From Tolypeutes matacus (taxonomy: Eukaryota; Chordata; Mammalia; Cingulata; Chlamyphoridae), in assembly GCA_026826555.1 (NCBI GenBank), contig JAKSZT010004976.1, forward strand, positions 8,593,658 through 8,657,657: a stretch of DNA of 64,000 bases. The letters are read 5' to 3'. The notes below the pieces were generated by a model. The model searched no databases. It saw only the letters and a list, made by a program, of their open reading frames with translations, and was not told the DNA's origin. Below are positions 44,693-54,624 of the stretch, piece by piece. The position numbers and the translations under genes are program-made. Each line of letters starts with the position of its first letter. Positions within the stretch are counted from its first letter, which is position 1.

Positions 44693-45140
44693 CAGGACTG
44701 TTTCAAATTAAAGAAGACTAAAGAGGCACAACAACCAAATGGGATACCTGAATCTTGAAAAAATAAAGAAATAAAGAAAACAGCTATTAAAGATATTTTT
44801 AGACAGTTGGGGCACGTGAATACAGTCTGTTTATTAGATTATATTATTGATCCAATGATAAGTTTCTTTGGGTGGGATATGACATTGAGTTCATGTAGGA
44901 GACTGGCCTTGTTCATAGGAAAAGCATGCTGAAATATTTAGGGGGTCTGCAACTTTATTTCCAATAATTCAACCCCAAATGAATATGTATGGGTGTAGGG
45001 ATGGGTAAATATGGCAAAATGTTAACAAATGATGAATGGAGGTGCCAGGTACAGACGTGTGCAGCACACTAGTCTTTGAGCTTTTCTGCAAAGTTGAAAA
45101 ACTTTGGGGAAATTTTTCAAAATAAAAGTTGAGCAGAAAA
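44411..45140 (+). repeat. Old L1 3' UTR (sense) with two long A-runs
   Basis: GCCAAAAATATTCAACCTGA, CAATCATGAGGAAACAACC, CATGCTGAAATATTTAGGGG, GGCAAAATGTTAACAAATG and TTTTCAAAATAAAAGTTG follow the ancient L1 3' UTR to its end. A-runs at about 44,578-44,604 and 44,655-44,690 swell the middle and produce artificial Lys-rich frames. Confidence 0.8.
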
Positions 45141-45387
45141 GAAGAATCTTTCTATGACTTATATCATCCATAGCTATGCCCACTCTATCTGCCATCCCTC
45201 TCTGCCAAATTCTGGAAAAAGACATTCACATTCAGTGCTTCTACTCATCTCCCATTCACCCTTAATCCATTCCCATCAGGATTCTGCCGACCACTGCTCT
45301 TAGACGACTCTTATCCAGGTGGCCACGGCTTCCATGCTGGCCCTTCTAGTGGTGGCACTCTACACAGATGCCTGTTCCCTTGCTCTT

Positions 45388-45549
45388 TTTTTTTTGAGGT
45401 ACATGGAAAGCAGGCACTCAACCACTGAGCTATACCCGCTCCCCAAAAATCAGTAGTATTTTTTTTTTTTTTAGGATATACCAGGGATTGAACCCAGGAT
45501 CTTGTACATGGGAAGCAGGCACTCGACCACTAAGCTGTACCCACTCCCC
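45388..45549 (-). repeat. Two short tRNA-Ala SINEs side by side
   Basis: Antisense heads at about 45,388-45,447 (lacking part of the body) and 45,459-45,549, each with a T-run. On the - strand both begin GGGGAG(T/C)GGGTA(T/C)AGCT. TGTTCCCTTG lies on both outer sides (about 45,373 and 45,551), so the pair behaves as one insertion or one hit inside another. Confidence 0.82.
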
Positions 45550-45559
45550 CTTGTTCCCT

Positions 45560-46900
45560 TGTTCTTGAAATGCTCTTGTCTCTTAGCCTCTGAGACACTA
45601 TTTTTTTCTGGTTTCCCTTCTACCTCATCAGTGTCTTCTTCTCACTTGTCTTTTCTTGCTCCTTTATTTCTACCCATCCTCTAAATTTGTGGTTCCTCAG
45701 AGACCAGACTCTTCCTTTTTTAAATCCCTCCTTATGTGACTTCATCACTTTGTATGGATTTCAAAACTGAATTTGGTCTAATGATGCCCAAATGCATACC
45801 TCCAGCCTGGATCCTTTCCTCGAGAACCACCACACTTGAGTACTTGACATCTCTCCTTGGCTATCTCACAGTCATCTCATGTTTAGCTTTTACTCATTTG
45901 TTCATTAATTGAGCAAAATCCTGGGGATACAGAGAGAACAAGCCGGTTAAGGCTGTACTTTCCCGGAACTTGCATTTTAGTTGAAGAAATCAGACTACAA
46001 GCAAATAAGCAAGATAAGTATTTAATGGTGGATGGTGAGTGCTATGAAGAGAATAAATGAAAAGAAGGGATGTGTTAGAGTCTGCTTAGGGGGACGGTAT
46101 ATTTTGGGTAGTCAGAGAAGGCCTCTCTGAGGAGGGTCATTTAAGTTGAATCCAGGATGAGAAGAAGGGGCCAGCCCTGAGAAGATTTAGAGGTGACCAT
46201 TCTAGGCAGAGGGAACAGGCTAGTTGAGATGGCCTGAGGCGGAAATGAGCTCGGGGCATTCCTGGAACTGAGATGCATCCAGATCTAATTTATTGATGTA
46301 TCCCCAGAACCAGACCTTGATCCCTTCTTTCTCTGGTTTATGTCTTTGAATTCCAAGGCATTTAAAACCTGCTGGTCAACTCTATCTGACCTCCAATTGA
46401 TCTTGAATTCCTATTTTGGAATCTTCTTCAAATCAAGGGCAGCTCCCTCTCTGGGCTAGAAAGAACTTTGATTACATTGTTGGCAATGAGTCAGGAATTT
46501 TAGGATAAGATGCAGGGATGTGTCAGAGTTTAACTAGTCCTTTTATTCTTCACCACATACAAAGTGCAAATCATAACATATCTGCTTGCATGTGGGAGTT
46601 TTCCCCGGTCCAGTGGGGCTTGAGTCTCTCACCCCCGTCCTAGCTGCACTGATTTTCCTGGAGACTGGGGGTGATGAGGAGAGTGGGGTCCTGGAATTAC
46701 AGCTGACACATTGCTGGCCCGCCCCTGAGTGTCCTTCCCAGCAGGGTGGAAAGGGAGACCTGGCCCTGTTTTAGAACCTTTTCCACCGAAGAAACTGCAG
46801 CCAATGATGATAACGTTTTCTGAGCCTTCCTCAGGGGTGAATCCTTTTAGGCCTTGCTAATGAGGCAAAATCCAAAGCTGACTCCTTATACAGACTAGAA
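45560..46900. other. Intergenic stretch with an L2-like part, no gene seen
   Basis: About 45,895-46,260 has the style of dispersed L2-associated sequence (TTTGTTCATTAATTGAGCAA, GGCCTCTCTGAGGAGGGTC, TTCTAGGCAGAGGGAACAGG). The remainder looks single-copy and has no exon that I can support. Confidence 0.45.
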
Positions 46901-46919
46901 ATACACTTAAAACTTTAAA

Positions 46920-47690
46920 AAAATTATTTCTTCAATGGACAATCCATTCACATTTTTCTAAAATTAAGAGCAAAACAAGTTTAAAGTACATAAAAAAGAG
47001 TCTTCCCCACATTCCTGTCCCTCACCCTGCCTCCCAGTTCCCATTTTCCACCTCCATCCCCTGCCATGCAAATAAGTAACCACTATCACCAGTTTCATGT
47101 TTATCCTTCCAAAGACCTTTTTGGATATATATAAACAAATATATTCTTCTGTCCCCTCCCCCCTTTCTTAAAAATTAAAAAACGCCGGTGGTGTTTTTTT
47201 TTTTTTTTTTTTTTTTTTACCGGAAGGTCCCGGGGATCTAACCCAGGTCCCTCCATATGGGAGACGGACGCCCAACCAGTTGAGCTACATCCAACCCCTG
47301 GTCTTGTTTTATATTACTGTTTATGCGTTTTGCTTTTTCTCCACTTGAAAATATGTCTTGGAAAACTTTTCATGTCTGTACATAAAAAGCACCCTCTTTT
47401 TTTTTTTTTTTTTTTTTTTGCAGCTACTTAGCATTTGTTGTATGCATGTGCCAGACTTTATTTAATAGGTCCCTGGTGGAAGGGCATTTTTATGGTTCCT
47501 TATCTTTTGCTGTAACCAACAGTTGTGGCTATGAATTACCTGGTCCATGTCTTTTACACCTATGTGCAAGTCTACCTGTAAAATAAGTTTCCCAGGATAG
47601 AAGTGTAGGCTATGTGCATTTGTAATTTGGGCAGATTTTGCCAAACTGCCTTCCACCGAGGTTGTGCCAGTGTACATGCCCTCCAGCCAC
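46920..47690 (-). repeat. Old L1-like fragment (antisense), split by a SINE
   Basis: GTAACCACTATCACCAGTTT, TTTATCCTTCCAAAGACC and, after the SINE, TTTGGGCAGATTTTGCCAAA and GCCAGTGTACATGCCCTC are in the style of antisense old L1 ORF2/3' sequence. The family is uncertain. A long T-run is at 47,399-47,419. Confidence 0.5.
47194..47298 (-). repeat. Short DAS-type SINE (single head)
   Basis: Antisense monomer with a T-run of about 25, CCCGGGGATCTAACCCAGGT and CCATATGGGAGACGG. GGTGGTG- and GGTCTTG-type flanks do not give a clear duplication. Confidence 0.87.
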
Positions 47691-48395
47691 GCTGGCGAGT
47701 GGGGCGAATCAGCAGCAGCCCTGTGAGCTTCAGGCCGGGCATTTTAACCATTTATTGAGCCTCGCTCAGGGCCGACAGATTGTAAACACCTTGCAGAAAA
47801 GGGCACGGGGACCCTCTGACACGCCGTGCGCAGGGGCAGTGGTTAAAATAGCAGTGTTCATCCTTTCTGCAAGAAGAACGAATTGACACACTGGCAGATG
47901 TCAGGAGAGTCAGGCCACCTGGGGGGTTTCCCTGACAAAGCGGAGAAAAGTGCTCTCTCTGCGTCCTCAGTGCCCGTCATTGGCCCCCAAACCACCACTG
48001 AGACTGGTCTCTCAAGTCACTAGTGAGTTTTCAGCTCAGCGGCTCAATCCCACGGTGGCCCCCCGGCGCTGATCTCACCCCACGCAGCTCATGGTCCCTG
48101 CTGCCTCTGCCCCCCACCTGCTCACTTCCGTGGCCCTGTGCTTCACTCTGACGCTGCCTTTAGGGCTCAGCCTGCTTCTCTTTCTGCTCCTCAAATGAGC
48201 CGGTTCTTCTGGATTCCACCTTGGTCCATTTCTCTTCCCTTCCGTGGGCTCTGCCTATTTTAATCTTTTATTTAATTTACTGCTTATTTCCATAGTTTTC
48301 TTTGTTTCATTTTTGTTGTCTTTTAATCTCGTTTTTCTTTTTGTTCACTATTTGTTGTTTTTTTTTTTTCTACTTTTTTTTCCCCTATTTTTAAA
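47690..48395. other. Intergenic stretch, no gene seen
   Basis: Single-copy-looking, with several CG at 47,800-48,070 and a T-rich run at 48,280-48,390. No exon or repeat that I can support. Confidence 0.4.
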
Positions 48396-49330
48396 AAGTC
48401 AGCTTTATCCAGGTATAATTTGCATGCAATAAATTTCATCCACACATTTTAAGTGTTCAATTCAATGACTTTTGACCAATGTTTACACCCAAATAAGATG
48501 CAGAACCCATTCGTCACCCCAGAAAGTACTTTAGTACCCCTTGCCAACGCAGGCAAACTCTGATCTGCTCTTGGCCACTATAAGTTAGTGTTGCCTATTA
48601 AAAACTTTTTAAGTCAAAGGAATCATATGGTATGCCCTCATTTGCTTCTCGCTTCTCTTACTCCACATAATCATTATGAGATTCATCCATTGCTGCATGT
48701 ATCAATAATTTCAAACTCTTTATTGCTATTCCTCTCTATGGCTATACCACATTTTGTTTATCCATTCCCCAGTTGATAGATATTTGGATTGTTTCCAGTG
48801 TTTGGCAATTGTGAATAATGCGGCTATGCACATAACAAGCCTCTTTGTGGACATACGTTCATATTTCTTTTTGGTATATATCTAGGTGCAGAGTTGCTGG
48901 GTCATATGGTAGGTGTATATTTAGCTTTTAAAAAACTCCAAAATGGTTGTCCTATGCTATATTCCTACCAGCAAGATATGAGTCCCAGTTGCTTTGCATC
49001 CTTGTCAACACTTGGCATTACAAGTCTTTTTAATTTTAGCCATTCTACTGGGTAATAAATGGCATTTCGTTGTGGTTTGATTTTGCATTTCTCTGATGAT
49101 GAATGGCCTTGAGCATCTTTTCACATGCTTGTCAGCCATTGGTAGATCCTTTGTGAAGTGTTCATTCATGTCTTTTGCCCATTTTTTTCATTGAGTTGTT
49201 TGTCTTCCTCTTTTGAGGTATATAAATTCTTTATATATATATTTTTATATATATAATAAATATAATATATATTTATACATTCTGAACACAAGTCCTTTTC
49301 CAAATATATGTGCTATGAATATTTTCTTGC
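48395..49330 (-). repeat. Old L1 ORF2 end and 3' region (antisense)
   Basis: TTTATCCAGGTATAATTTGC, GTTTATCCATTCCCCAGTTG, TTTGGCAATTGTGAATAATG and TGCTGGGTCATATGGTAGG are the familiar antisense ORF2 C-terminal wording. The frames are gone. An AT-rich patch follows at 49,230-49,275. Confidence 0.75.
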
Positions 49331-49990
49331 CTTTTCACGTAGGAAGTTTTCATCTTGATGGAGTCTGACCCTTTCCCACTGCGTCCACTTCTCCCCATCC
49401 CTCCCATTCCTCTTGGTTTCCCTTGCTGCACTTCAATCCTTCTCTTCTCTGCTTTGCAGATCATGTAGCTTGCCCAGCTCTTCCCTCCAAACTTGCACAA
49501 AACCCTTCCCAGTACTCGGGGGAAAAAAAGTGTCTGCCCTCCTTGGAAAGAAGAAAATACTTTTCTGTTTTTCTCTCTACCTCCCTTGTTCATAGTTTCT
49601 TACTCAGTTTTGTACATAAATTCTTCTTTTTCATTCCTTTTATTCATCCTTAATTTCCCCTCTCCTTCTGTTTCCCATCTATCTTGGACAAAAGATTAAC
49701 CTATCAGGGTAAAATCTGGCTTTTCCCCAAACTGCGCTTTTTATGCAAAGTGTTTTATCAGAAACTTCTCCAGCTCCAGTATCACCAGAACAGTCTGCCA
49801 GTACCGGGCACCTAGAAAGTAAATTCTGTGACACCAGGAACCCAAAATGGCAGTTTTGTGGGATGAAGAGAGTCTCCAGACAGGATATATTGAGGAACAA
49901 ATTGTATTTCTTCCTCCAGGTACAATTTTACCTGCGTGGGCTTCCTGTTCAAGTGTGGCCTCCTGCCAGATTAGATGAAAGTCTATGGAC

Positions 49991-50205
49991 ATTTTTTTTT
50001 TTTTTTGAGGTATCGGGGTCGGTGTTTGAAGCTGGGACCTTGTATGTGGGAAGCCGGCTCTCAACCACTGAGCCACATCAGCTGCCCTGAGTTGGTTTTT
50101 CTCATTTGTTTCCCTGTTTGTTCTTAGGTGGCACCGGGACCAACCCAGGACCTCCCATGTGGGAAGCAGGCATTCAACCGCTTGAGCCACATCTGCTCCT
50201 GGATG
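49991..50205 (-). repeat. DAS-type SINE pair (two heads)
   Basis: Antisense heads at about 49,991-50,091 and 50,120-50,201, separated by a TTTGTTTCCCTGTTTGTTC-type linker. The first begins with a T-run and GAGGTATCGGGG. This may be a degraded dimer. Confidence 0.75.
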
Positions 50206-50254
50206 GAAGTGCTTTTTTTCCTTTTTTTTTTTTAGATCTTCAAATTATTATTAT

Positions 50255-51060
50255 TATTTTAAACATTTATTGAAGTATATCATTTATACATGAACATACA
50301 TAAACTATAAGTGTTCAGTAAAATCGTGATCTTACAAACTGTATTAGTCAACCAAAGGGGTGCTGATGCAAAATACCAGAAATCTGCTGGTCTTTATAAA
50401 GGGTATTTATTTGGGGTAGAAGCCTACAGTTACCAGGCCATAAAGTGTACGTTTCTTCCTTCACCAAAGTCTGTTGCCACGTGTTGGAGCATGACAGCTG
50501 CTGACATTTGCCAGGGTTCAGGCTTCTTGGGTTCCTCTCTTCCCCAGGCTTGCCTCTCTCTGGGCTCAGGCTTGCTTTGTGCCACAAGGCCAACTGTAGA
50601 CTATAGGCAAATGGCTTGCTTCTATTCCCAGGGCCTTCTCTCTTTCCTCACAACCAAGCTCCTCTGTACGCTAATTCCCGGGGCTCCAGCTCAAGACTCT
50701 GCATCACAACTCCAACTCAAAACTGCTCCAAAACTGTCCTTTGCCATGTCTTTTATCTTAGAGACCCCACCCAACAAGCGGTGGGGCTCAACTCCCTATT
50801 GACGTGGCCCAATCAGTGCACTAATCATAACTTAATCATGCCCAGATTAACAGACCAGTTTACAAGCCTAATCCAATATCTATTTTTGGAATTCATAACT
50901 ATATCAAACTGCCAAACTGCTATACAAACCAAACATGCATAACATCATACAGGGCTCCCACACATCCGCCCCCACAAACATCCTGCATTGTGTGAAACAT
51001 TTGTTAACAAATTATGAAAGAGCATCATCAAAGTATTACTACTAACTATAGTCTGAATCT
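50255..51060 (-). repeat. L1 3'-end fragment (antisense), split by solo LTR A
   Basis: ATTGAAGTATATCATTTATA before the LTR and CATGCATAACATCATACAGG, TGTGAAACATTTGTTAAC after it match 2005-2185, where the sequence is continuous. The LTR therefore sits inside an existing L1 piece. Confidence 0.7.
50340..50912 (-). mobile_element. Solo LTR, family A
   Basis: CAAAC flanks it at 50,335-50,339 and 50,913-50,917. On the - strand it runs from a GCAGTTTGATATAG-like start to GGTTGACTAATACA. AATAAA (TTTATT at 50,407-50,412) lies shortly before the 3' end. It is 573 bases, close to the 571 of the copy at 53,337. No SINE has landed in it and no genes are inside. The first bases of the - strand end are worn. 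Confidence 0.8.
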
Positions 51061-51070
51061 TCCTCCCCTA

Positions 51071-51442
51071 TACATTTTTTTTTAAGCATTTATTTATTTA
51101 TTTACTTTTATCCATTTTTACTCCCTCCCTTCCTGTTTTTGCTGTTTCTGTATTGATTCGCTGGGCAACTCTCTGTGTCCGTTTTCTGCCCTCTCCCCTC
51201 ATCCTTCTCCTCCTGTCTTCAGTGGGATTCGATCCTCAGAACCTCTGATGTGGGAGAGAGGCATCCTACTGCCTGTGCCAGCTTAGTTCCTGATTTTTCG
51301 GTGCTTCTCCTCTTGGCTCTCCCTTGTGTCACTCTCCTGTTATGTCATCATCTTGCTGCGTGGTTTGTGGGGCCTGGTGGTTTACCTGCTGGCGGGGCCT
51401 GGCGGTGCACCCGCACACAGGGCCTGGTGACCCACTTGCCTT

Positions 51443-51444
<2 letters not shown>
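51071..51444 (-). repeat. Divergent SINE of DAS type
   Basis: Antisense: TTTTTAAGCATTTATTTATT, then a tRNA-like head with GTGGGATTCGATCCTCAG and a linker of GGGGCCTGG(T/C)GG repeats. It is more diverged than the other copies, perhaps an older subfamily. The outer head may be missing. Confidence 0.6.

Positions 51445-51486
<42 letters not shown>
51445..51486. repeat. (AT)21 microsatellite
   Basis: Uninterrupted AT/TA alternation of about 42 bases directly between the SINE at 51,071 and the T-run of the next SINE. Confidence 0.95.
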
Positions 51487-51502
<16 letters not shown>

Positions 51503-51583
51503 ACTGGGAGGTCCCGGGGGTCGAACCCAGGTCCCTCCATATGGGAGACGGACACCCAACCATTTGAGCCACATCCGCCCCCC
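51487..51583 (-). repeat. Short DAS-type SINE (single head)
   Basis: Antisense monomer with a T-run, CCCGGGGGTCGAACCCAGGT and CCATATGGGAGACGG. It adjoins the (AT)n tract, so no clear duplication can be read. Confidence 0.88.
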
Positions 51584-51929
51584 TGCTATATCTCTTAAGG
51601 TTGACCAAAGAACCCAAAGTTACAGTCATTTCCCATACAGGATGGTCATATAATAAATCAGCGTTAGTTTAACACCAGCATTCTAAAAACCAGACCTAGG
51701 GAGAAAAACTAGGTCTAGGGACACATGCATGATTTCTAATATAGCGAATGTTTAGCCTACCCAGATTATCACAAAATCAGGACAGAGAGAATATTCACAT
51801 TGGAAGTGCTTTTTAACACTCACCTACATCAGAATCACTCACTGGGTAGCTTTTAACTCCCACCCCCTTCCCACCGCCCCCCCCATTCCACCCTCCCCCG
51901 ATAGCTTGGCTTTATCCAGTAGACAGACA

Positions 51930-52290
51930 GTGGTGGTTCTCAAAGTGGGGTCCCTGGAGCAGCCGCATCTGCATCACCTGGGAACTTGTTAGAAATGCAA
52001 ATCTCAAACTAGAGCAGTGGGTCTCACATTTGAAAGAGCATCAGAATCAGTGGGTGGGCTTGTGAGAACAGAGATCAATTGCTGTTTCCTGATTCAGGAG
52101 GTCTGGGATGAGACCTGAGAATCTGCATTTCTAACAAGTTTCCAGGTGACAAATGATGCTCCAGCAGATTCACTTTGAGAACCACCGCCCTAGAGACTCT
52201 GACTCAGTTGGTCTGGACTCAGGTGGGCTCTGGAAGCCTATGTTGCAAAAGCTCCCCAGCTGATTCCGATGTGCAGCCGAAATCGAGAAC
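51930..52290 (+). mobile_element. MER5A-like element with a second MER5A nested inside
   Basis: Outer: GTGGTTCTCAAAGTGGGGTC to about 52,015, resuming at 52,193 with GACTCTGACTCAGTTGG. Inner: 52,017-52,190, from CAGTGGGTCTCACATTTG to TTCACTTTGAGAACCACC, with inverted ends. The sequence around the inner element reads AACTAGAG and CCCTAGAG, an 8-base duplication with two mismatches as hAT transposases make. Non-coding. Confidence 0.7.
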
Positions 52291-52299
52291 TCCCGGTCC

Positions 52300-52845
52300 A
52301 TGGGCCGGAGTATAACACAGCTAGAGCCAAGGATCTCCAGAGGGGAAGATAGGGGTTTAAAATACAGGATCTTCCTAAAGGAGTTCTTTCTTCAGCGAAT
52401 CTTTCCTTACAGCCATGCCGTGTGTGTCCAGTGCACGTGTGGCCCCATGAGTTTCCTCTCAGGAACCTCCAGAACCCTCTCTGAGTCTCAGAGGAGGCAG
52501 GATTCCAGTGTTCATTGAAGGAGCCGTAAGAGGGAAGCGCAGGGCACTGAATCTGTTGAGAGCTCTCTGGGTGGGGTCACAGCCTCCTTGGCTGGAAAAG
52601 GCCACACCCTTTGGGCGCTGGTGAGCAGCAAGGACCAAAATTATTGCCAGGGGCCTCTGGACTATGACTGTCCCCGAGGCTGTTACAAAATTATATTAGA
52701 CTCCCAGGTGGCTGTGTTCACTGAAATAAATGCAAATTTTTGATTGTTCAAGTATGTTTAAGTCGAATGTGGTCACCCAAGACTTTCTATAAATTTGTGA
52801 TAAAATGCACAAAACTTAAGTGGACAACACGATGAATTTTTACTT
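52300..52845. other. Intergenic stretch, no gene seen
   Basis: No recognised repeat except short decayed L1-like text near 52,780-52,840. No exon supported. Confidence 0.4.
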
Positions 52846-52847
52846 AT

Positions 52848-53292
52848 TTCGGGGGAGTGAATTATGTACCCCAGAAAAACATGTTCTTAATCTTAGTCCA
52901 TTTCTTTGGGTGTGAACTCATTATAGATTGGACCTTTTGACAATGTTACTTTTAGTTAACGTGTGGCCAACTGAATCAGGTTGAGCCTTAATCCAAAAAA
53001 GCAAAGGAAATTAAACATAGAGAAGATGCTATGGGGAGCAGACAGAAGCTAAAAGTTAAAGGAATTAGGAAGAGCAAGAAATGCTGCCATGTGCATTGCC
53101 ATGTGATAGAAAAGCCCTGGATCTTCGGCAGCCAGCCCCAGAACACCACAGTCTTTGGGGACAAAGCATCACCTTGCTGACACTTGGATTTTAGACTTCT
53201 CCTAGCCTTCAAACCATGAGCCAATAAATTCCCGTTGTTTAAGCCAACCTGTTGTATGGTATTTGCTTTAGCAGCTGGGAAACTAAGATACC
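52848..53292 (+). mobile_element. LTR, family B (MaLR-like)
   Basis: GTGAATTATGTACCCCAGAA at the left, GAACTCATTATAGATTGGACC, then CATGAGCCAATAAATTCCCG near the right end and GCTGGGAAACTAAG at the end. It is collinear with the copies at 17,386 and (reversed) 23,833. It lies just upstream of LTR A at 53,337. Ends are worn. Confidence 0.7.
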
Positions 53293-53336
53293 TATGTATA
53301 CATCCATGTAGCCAACACACAGCTCCAGATAGGACT

Positions 53337-53907
53337 TGTGGCAGTTTGATATTGTTTATGAATTCCAAAAATAGATATTGGATTATGTTTGTAAACTGGC
53401 CTATTCCTCTGGGCATATTAGATTGTATTAACTTCAGAGGTTTTAATTTTACTTGATTAAATTATTATTAGGGCTTTGATTGTGCCACATCAGTAGAACA
53501 TTGAGTCCCCGAGAGAAAACCACATGGCAGAGGACAGAGTTGGAGTTTTTGATACTGGAGCCTGGGAAATAAACACACAGGAGAAGAACACAGAGGAATA
53601 GAGACAACTCCATAGACACAGCAGAAGTCCTGGGAAGAGAGAGCCTAAAAGTCTACAGATGATCTTGCGTATATAACAGAGCAGCTGAGCCCAGAAAGAA
53701 ACGAGAGACATTTAGGAGGAAGAGGAAGGCTGAACCCTCACAGAGACCAGCAGCCATCTTTCTCCAACTTGTGGCAACAGACTTTGGTGAGAGAAGTAAC
53801 TTACAGTTTAGGGCCTTGTGACTGTAAGCTTCTACCCCAAATAAACACCCTTTATTAAAACCGATTTCTGGTACTTTGCATCAGCACTCCTTTGGCTGAC
53901 TAATACA
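53337..53907 (+). mobile_element. Solo LTR, family A, with perfect 5-bp duplication
   Basis: GGACT flanks it exactly at 53,332-53,336 and 53,908-53,912. It begins TGTGGCAGTTTGATATTG, ends GGCTGACTAATACA and has AATAAA at 53,840-53,845, 62 bases before the end. This is the best-preserved member of the family in the window and defines its ends. 571 bases, no reading frame of interest. Confidence 0.9.
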
Positions 53908-53914
53908 GGACTTT

Positions 53915-54620
53915 TCTAACACCTCAGGAAGTCCCCTCATACCCTTTCCCAGTCAATCCCCATCTCCTACTGTCCCAACAAGTAACCACTCTTCTCGTCT
54001 CCATCACCATAAATTTGTTCTGTCTGTTCTTGGATTTCATATAAACCCAATAATAAAAGATGTGCTCTTTTAGGGCTTGATTTCTTTCACTCAACATTGT
54101 GAAATTGAGATTCACCCATGCTGCTGTCTGTAAGAACAGCTCATTCTTTTTCTTGCTGTGCTGTACACACAATGTATTTATAAAGACTATAAAGGTAGAT
54201 GGGCATCTGGGTTGTGTATAGCTTTTGGCTATTAATTCAGATGCTCTGTATATTTTTGTACATGTCTTTTGGTATGCATAAGCATTCATTTCTTTTGGAT
54301 ATATACCCAGGAGTGGTATAGCTTGGTGTGTTTACTTTTAGAAGAAACTGCCAAGCAGTTCTCCAAAGCGCTTGTTCCAGTTTATACCCCCACCAGCAGT
54401 GTGTGAGTGTTCTGGTTGCTCCCCATCCTCCCTAATCCTTGGTGTTTTATTTTTAGCCACTCTGGTGAGTGTGTAGTCATAGCTCATTGCAGTTTCAATT
54501 TGCATTTCCTTGTAACCATTGATGCTGAGCAATTATTTTCATATGCATTTCATTTTCATTTGGATATCCCTTTATGTGAAGGGCCTGTTCATGTCTTTTG
54601 CCCATTTTTATTTTTTTTGG
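53915..54620 (-). repeat. Old L1 ORF2 end (antisense)
   Basis: CCATCACCATAAATTTGTTC, GGATATATACCCAGGAGTGG, AACTGCCAAGCAGTTCTCCA and ATTTGCATTTCCTTGTAACC are decayed antisense ORF2 C-terminal wording. Confidence 0.75.
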
Positions 54621-54624
54621 AAGC

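Noticed and set aside
44447..44758. Lys-rich 103-codon frame
   Set aside because: Created by two A-runs inside an L1 3' UTR.
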